Part shown: positions 59,052 to 64,000 of the stretch, piece by piece
Position numbering within the stretch: the stretch's first letter is position 1
Layout: every line of letters begins with the position of its first letter
Position numbers and translations under genes: made by a program
From: Perkinsus olseni
Lineage: Eukaryota; Perkinsozoa; Perkinsida; Perkinsidae
Length of the DNA: 64,000 bases
Assembly (NCBI GenBank): GCA_013115135.1
Contig: JABANP010000001.1
Span: 310,001-374,000 of the forward strand
Reading direction: 5' to 3'
The notes under the pieces: generated by a model
What the model was told of the DNA's origin: nothing
The model's input: the letters and a program-made list of their open reading frames with translations, nothing else
Databases searched by the model: none

Positions 59052-60971
59052 ATGGGTGCTTATCTATCGGCTCCCAAAACAGCCAAGGTGATGCTGCGGC
59101 CTCCGTTCCGTCGCCACTGGAAGTATTGCTGTTAGGAGTCGTCTGACGGCGGAGGAAGCTTCCATTCTTGGGGGTGCTCCGAGATGCAGGGGTGGCGTAC
59201 GGAGATGGAAGATGCTCATATAGCGATCAGCGACCTGCAGGGTAGTTGGGCCGCGTCCGCTAACGGAAGCGTCGAGCTTCGCCCATCTCTGTAGGGCAGA
59301 ATGAGGGAGTCGCCATGTTTGGCGTGTATGACGGCCACGGAGGCTGCGAGGTTGCCAAGTTCGTTCAAAATCACCTTCCTGAGGAAGTAGTTGAGGCGGT
59401 CACGCTAGCAGTTTCTGAGACGTCTGCTGCTGCCGCCCCAGATGTCTAATGGAAGGTCGGATGCGATCACCAGTGGCGACATGTTAGTGGAAGGGTATCA
59501 CAAAATGGACGAGCTGCTCCGTGCCTCGCAGTACGCGGAAGAGCTCGCCGGGTATCGTCGAGCGGGCAGCAGCAATGGTGCCGGCGGTAGTGATGGTAGA
59601 CCGCTTGTTACTGTGGGAATGGGAACGACCTCAGGGAAGTCGAGGTTCGTGTCGCTCCTGCAGAGTTCTATTGAGCAAGATCTTGCCGAGCTGCGCGATA
59701 GGAGGGCGGTGTCTCGGCAGGACACGGCACCAGTGAGAAGGGTGCTAGAGATAGTGCTGTGGGTTCGATGCTTGGAGGCAGGTTATGATGAAGATGTTTG
59801 TTTTGAAGAAGTTGGAAGCATCAGAAGCAGCGGCTGCTGCTGATGCATCATCGGCCGCCGAGACTCCTCCCCCGCGTCATAATCCATCAGGGAGATCTTG
59901 CCGGAGCTGATGAGTAGAGGTAGCTGGGACGTGGCGTTGATGACGGCGCTCTTCCTCAGTGGGAGCCAGAGCAGTGGCTCGGAGAGTACCACTACGGAGG
60001 GTCGAGCAGCACTGGTAAGGAGCGCCCTGACGACGTCGCGAAGGGCATTCTGGTTCAGTTTGGCTCCCCTTCCAGTGGGGTTTTGAATGTCGGCTGTACT
60101 GCAGTCACTGCACTTCTCACTAAGACCCATCTCGTAGTTGCTAACGCAGGAGACTCGAGGGCAATTCTATGTGAGTGCATCATCACCGCAGTTGTGGTAG
60201 CAGAGGGTCATCAATAACGAGCAGCAGGTAGAGGTGGACGTGTCGTAGAGCTTTCCCACGATCATAAACCCAACTCGGATGAGGAGAAGAGGCGGATAGA
60301 GGCCGCTGGCGGATACGTCGAAGAGATCACTCTAACGTCCAAGTATGCTGTTGCCATCGCTGCGTCGTGCGATCTTGCTGCTGCTATCGCTGCGTCGTGT
60401 TCTTATGATCAGAACACAGTACCGTGTGAACGGTAACCTGAACTTATCCCGGGCAATAGGAGATCATGAATATAAGAAGAGAGATGATCTCAAACCAGAG
60501 CAGCAGATTATATGCAGCACGCCCGATATAATTGTCGAGAAGTGAGCGGTCATCATCGTCATTACTAGTGCTCATGTTGTGAATAGAATCTTCTCTGTTT
60601 TCAGACTCACTCCGGAGGACGAGTTTTTTGTCTTGGCCTGTGATGGCGTTTGGGATGTACTCTATTCTATGCTGTTGGAAGGTGGTCATTACTGTGTTTA
60701 TGTCAGGTGATGAGTAACGAAGATGTTATCGAATTCATCCGCCCGCGTATCGCTAATGGTCAGAAGAAGCTTTCGGAAATAGTAGAAGAGCTGTTGGATC
60801 ATTGCATGGCTGATGGTAGGCGGCTTCTCAAGGGGGCTCTATATTGATTCATTTTTAGATCCAAAATTGTCAGAGGGCATAGGAGGAGACAACATGACTT
60901 GTATCCTCGTGAAGTTAGATCATGATGAGCTATCGTCAACCTCAGCATCTCCTGCATCTCGCAGGGTTTAG
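59052..60971 (+). CDS. PP2C-family protein phosphatase (PPM)
   Basis: It starts [19 protein letters not shown]; the Gly-2 start suits N-myristoylation. Then [38 protein letters not shown] with the metal-binding Asp and Gly, a Ser/Gly/Ala-rich insert, [109 protein letters not shown] and [15 protein letters not shown]. All PPM metal-ligand motifs are present. Introns are mostly 43-75 nt and in phase; exons between 59782 and 60060 are not fully settled. The 49-nt intron 59733-59781 has a partial T-arm. Confidence 0.92.
59733..59781 (+). other. 49-nt intron with a partial T-arm
   Basis: It runs from gtgagaaggg to ggaggcag with gtgctgtgggttcgatgctt inside. The B-box matches to gggttcga but then diverges, so it may be an older copy. 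Confidence 0.5.
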
Positions 60972-62598
60972 TCACTCACAGGCATATGCGTTTTTGTATA
61001 TTTATCAATAGCCGTTAATTCACCCTTTCTGGCTATTGTTATGCAATGTTGTTAGTGTCGTGACGCCTTTTAGCGCCACTGCTGCTCCTAGAGAGCATCG
61101 TGGTGATGCTTCGGTCTGCACATTCCTTGGTCGTCAGTTATTGCAAAGCATATCCATCCACCAACGGTGTTTGACTTTGAGTCGGGAGAAGGGATGTTGC
61201 GGACTATGAAGCGGAAATTTTCGTTCGGACCACGCGGGATGCTCGGCGGCATCGCTCGAGCTCGATACCTTTCCACGGCCAGCATCGGATTGACTGGCTC
61301 AAGTGTGATCAATACCGCGTTGACCGCGAGCTTGCAGTGCCCCACAACGGCCATTCAAGTGAGGAAAAGTGAGACGGACTGTAACAGATGGTACACAGCA
61401 GCCAATGGCTTCAGATTTCCTGCCTCACACCCCTTCAGCGTCTAGCGATGTGCCGACGAGTCGTTGGGCCGATAGAGATTTCCTATCAGAGACTGATGTC
61501 TTTGATAAACCCGCTTTCCGGAGACTCCTATTATTCAGGTTGGGCTCAAGTGACTGTTCTTGCCAATACATGTTGATATCCGCCTTTATTGACATTCATC
61601 CGTCCGCGGCGATGTTTGACCGCCCACTGAGACCACTCAGTGCTCCTTAGTGGTAATTATGAGCACATGCCGTCATTAGTAACCCGGATGTAGACAGGAA
61701 AGTGTATTGTTACAGATATCATCTCTCATTGACGAACGACAACCTGAATCTCATGAATAAGCTCAAGTTCCAAACCTTACACGGATACCAGGCACTGGTA
61801 CGGTCGGAACATGTATCGGACCATGACACACGCTACGATGAGATAAGGTGGCTGTGGTCAGCGAGGACCGATGGTAGGCGACCAAAGCAATGGACTCAGA
61901 GACTCAGCTATACATGGGGCTGAGAGCTCTTCTTGCTATCTTGCAACAATGCAATAGTCTCGACGATAAAACTAGCGTCAAGTGATTCAATAGCTTTGCC
62001 TGGGATACTTTCTGTAATACCCTCGGTCGCTTTCAAAATCAGAGCAAAGAGAAGGACGAGGATTTGACAGTTACATGCCGTCGAGAGGCGAACGAAGATA
62101 GACACGCTCCCTGGCACCACGGACGGCCGACTGTCCAACGACGTGACACCGACGTCACGATCGATTCCCACATCGTCTGTAGATGGGGGTTTCGAACTGG
62201 AATAGCACTTTGTCTAGCAGGGTGTCTACAGTATTCTCAGTTTCGTATTCAGTCTTCAGTTGTCTTCAGTAGTTTCGGAGTCGAGCAAGCGATCGTTGTT
62301 GTGCACGTGCCTTGTGGACTCCGACTGGATGCTTTTACTTGTTCGAGGCTGCTCAAGTTCAACGCTTTCTTAAGTTAACGAACAGCTCGGAACTGGGCGC
62401 ACAAAGGAAATCCGACTGCTAAAGCGAAACGAAGCATCGTGACGGCGTGAAGAGGTGCTGGCGCGATGTGGTTTCCAGTGCCCCCAGAGTCACTGTTCTG
62501 CACGCAGGCTGCCTCCCTCGTGGCAGCCCTTTCTCAGGCTCTCACACCGGAGTCGATCCCTAATTCCCCGTTACCCTTCAAAACCACAGTAGACTCAT
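60972..62598. other. Unresolved stretch, no firm gene
   Basis: A plus-strand frame at 61167-61445 (FDFESGEGMLRTMKRKFSFG) and a minus-strand frame at 62171-61908 (LVLLFALILKATEGITE) look weakly protein-like. Neither shows a domain, and splice partners are unclear. Confidence 0.3.
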
Positions 62599-62700
62599 AC
62601 CCCGCCCGTCGTAGCTGATGGGTCACCCCGCCGGTCGTAGCTGATGATAGGTCACCCCGCCCGTCGTAGCTGATGATAGGTCACCCCGCCGATCGTAGCT
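62599..62700. repeat. Tandem repeat, four units of about 29 bases
   Basis: The unit is approximately ggtcaccccgcccgtcgtag then ctgatgata, with single-base variants (cccgtc, ccggtc, ccgatc). It is non-coding. Confidence 0.95.
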
Positions 62701-63788
62701 GTATAGGTCAGAGATTTGAATGGTCCATCGCCGGATAAGCCGTGCGATTCGCCCGGTCGTCACGAATCACCAACAAGGACTAGGCGGAGACATCGCTCTG
62801 AAAACGCTGACGGCGAATCGCATAACTTACATTTCAATATGTTCTAGTGTTTGGTGGCTGCCAAATTGGTCAGCGACGAGTATTTCAATATTTCGGAGGA
62901 CGCATTATATCGCGAGATCTAAGACTCTGTGCTCGAGTCCAGACTGCTGTGATGCTGTTGCCTTCGTTGCTGTGATGTCTCGACCATGAGGACCGTACAG
63001 TGTAGTTGCGTGTTGCTACATTTTTATAGGTCACCCACGTGATCTATTTCCACTAGCGAATTTATTTCGGTATACACAAGCACAGCCTCTCGGCGCAGTC
63101 TATGGTCCTGTGTTAGACACAGTCGGATGGTGACTTTTCAAAGGGCATCTACAATGTAGATGACATCTACGGCTAGCGCAAGCACATTTACTAGATGTCC
63201 CCGCGCTCACCTGAAGACGATGTCCCAAAAGGCGTCTCGATTAATTGTCTCTATTGCTGTCTCCCAGTGCTCTTTCTACAGACGTCTTTATGCTATGGTA
63301 TCAGCATAGTGATAGTGCTGCTTGTGAGATGCCACAAGTTTCACGTTCTGCGCCCAGACGATCTTTCATCATTATTCCAGTCGATGGGTCCAAGAACGGT
63401 CGGAATGTCGCTCCATTGCTATGACTAGTGGCGCACAGTGCATACGTGCGACTTGGTCCGCATTGAGTGACGCGAGCGATTTTGGTATAGCTGGAAATGG
63501 GGCAAAATTTGTCCGGCAAATCACCACAAGCGTTGAGAGATCACCACAAGCATGGAGAGATCACCACAAGCGTTGAGTTGAACTATGTGATATAGTCTAT
63601 ATCGCCCATCAGAGGAATCAGCAGGCGTTCACGGTATCGATGGAGTTCGCTCGACAACGTCTCAAGTCGCCTTAATACACACACGGTACAGTTCTACCGC
63701 CGCCGGACGCGACCACCGGTCTTATCGTTGACCTGATCGTCCCGTTCGTTCTCTCCTCGCATGTAATTTGGCGTCCCCTTCCCCAACA
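62701..63788. other. Gene-poor stretch before the last gene
   Basis: No supported gene. It holds the 20-base tandem repeat at 63520-63579 and the leader of the secreted protein at 63789. Confidence 0.5.
63520..63579. repeat. Tandem repeat, three units of 20 bases
   Basis: The unit is atcaccacaagcgttgagag; the middle copy has catgg in place of gttga. It lies about 210 bases upstream of the secreted-protein start. Confidence 0.95.
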
Positions 63789-64000
63789 ATGACCTTCCGT
63801 CTCGTCGCCTATCTCTCTATCGCCTCACTGGTGACAGCTTTCCGCCAGGTAGACTACGGTACCTTCATCTATGAGGTCAAGAAGCCGCATCCGTTCAAGT
63901 TGACTTTGACCACCACTCACGACCATTATGGTCTGCTCTCCATACAATGTGGAAAAAAAGCATTCCGAGATAATTGGTTGAAGCTGACTGTACCCGGAGG
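63789..64000 (+). CDS. Secreted protein, N-terminal part (runs off the window)
   Basis: An open frame from ATG 63789 to the window end. It begins with a signal peptide (MTFRLVAYLSIASLVTAF), followed by RQVDYGTFIYEVKKPHPFKL and a Thr/His stretch (TLTTTHDHYGLLSIQCGKK). At least 70 residues are seen, with one Cys so far. No family recognised. The absence of a stop and a good signal sequence support a real gene. Confidence 0.6.
   Translation, partial: MTFRLVAYLSIASLVTAFRQVDYGTFIYEVKKPHPFKLTLTTTHDHYGLLSIQCGKKAFRDNWLKLTVPG

Noticed and set aside
59420..59445. Frame break before MSNGRSD in the PP2C gene
   Set aside because: A 43-nt GT-AG intron (gtcacgctag to gccccag) joins the exons in phase.
62599..62700. 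CRISPR array
   Set aside because: The four 29-base units are directly adjacent with no spacers, in a eukaryotic genome.

Overview
This is a nuclear genomic window from a gene-dense, intron-rich microbial eukaryote. The best fit is a perkinsid alveolate of the Perkinsus type. The reasons are genes packed on both strands, many introns of only about 42-70 nt, GT-AG sites with one clear GC-AG, a CheY-like receiver protein beside ordinary eukaryotic housekeeping genes, MMPL-type RND exporters, and many small secreted Cys-, Ser- or Gln-rich proteins. The genus is an inference from gene style; I could not run a database search.

Layout. 1-7.5 kb: end of an unknown gene, a stand-alone receiver protein, ribosomal protein eL14, a 10-exon PP1 phosphatase, a centrin-like EF-hand protein and a coiled-coil protein. 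8-18.3 kb (all minus): a Mei2-like RNA-binding protein, two tandem MMPL/RND membrane proteins and a protein with two PC4 domains. 18.6-27.4 kb (minus): unrecognised proteins, a cyclic-nucleotide phosphodiesterase, a Gln-rich repeat protein and a FAIM-like protein. 27.8-28.9 kb: a 1.08-kb element with perfect 27-bp terminal inverted repeats and a GATTC/GAATC-rich interior. 29-44.6 kb (plus): PIG-B mannosyltransferase, an unknown protein, a methyltransferase-like/MYND protein, transketolase, an AIMP1/Arc1p-like tRNA-binding cofactor, cytochrome c haem lyase, an MFS organic-solute transporter and a secreted Cys-repeat protein. 45.5-50.6 kb: seryl-tRNA synthetase and a PDI. 50.9-54.8 kb (minus): a TauE/SafE-like permease and two small membrane proteins. 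55.5-61 kb (plus): a glutamate-decarboxylase-type PLP enzyme and a PP2C phosphatase. 61-63.8 kb is gene-poor with short tandem repeats. The window ends inside a new secreted-protein gene.

Most unusual signal. tRNA T-arm (pol III B-box) sequences are scattered through the window far above chance, and most sit inside introns, in both orientations. Seven compact or medium introns (47-146 nt) and one 257-nt intron, in seven genes whose exons are mostly fixed by protein homology, carry one. Several are so short (47-62 nt) that the T-arm is a large share of the intron. This looks like intron gain by tRNA-derived (SINE- or introner-like) elements.

Second signal. Four +1 reading-frame breaks, in three genes, all fall on a GGG or CCC codon, while the surrounding protein is conserved. 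They are either consensus errors in G/C runs or +1 frameshifting. A possible base deficit in the decarboxylase gene argues for keeping the error explanation open.
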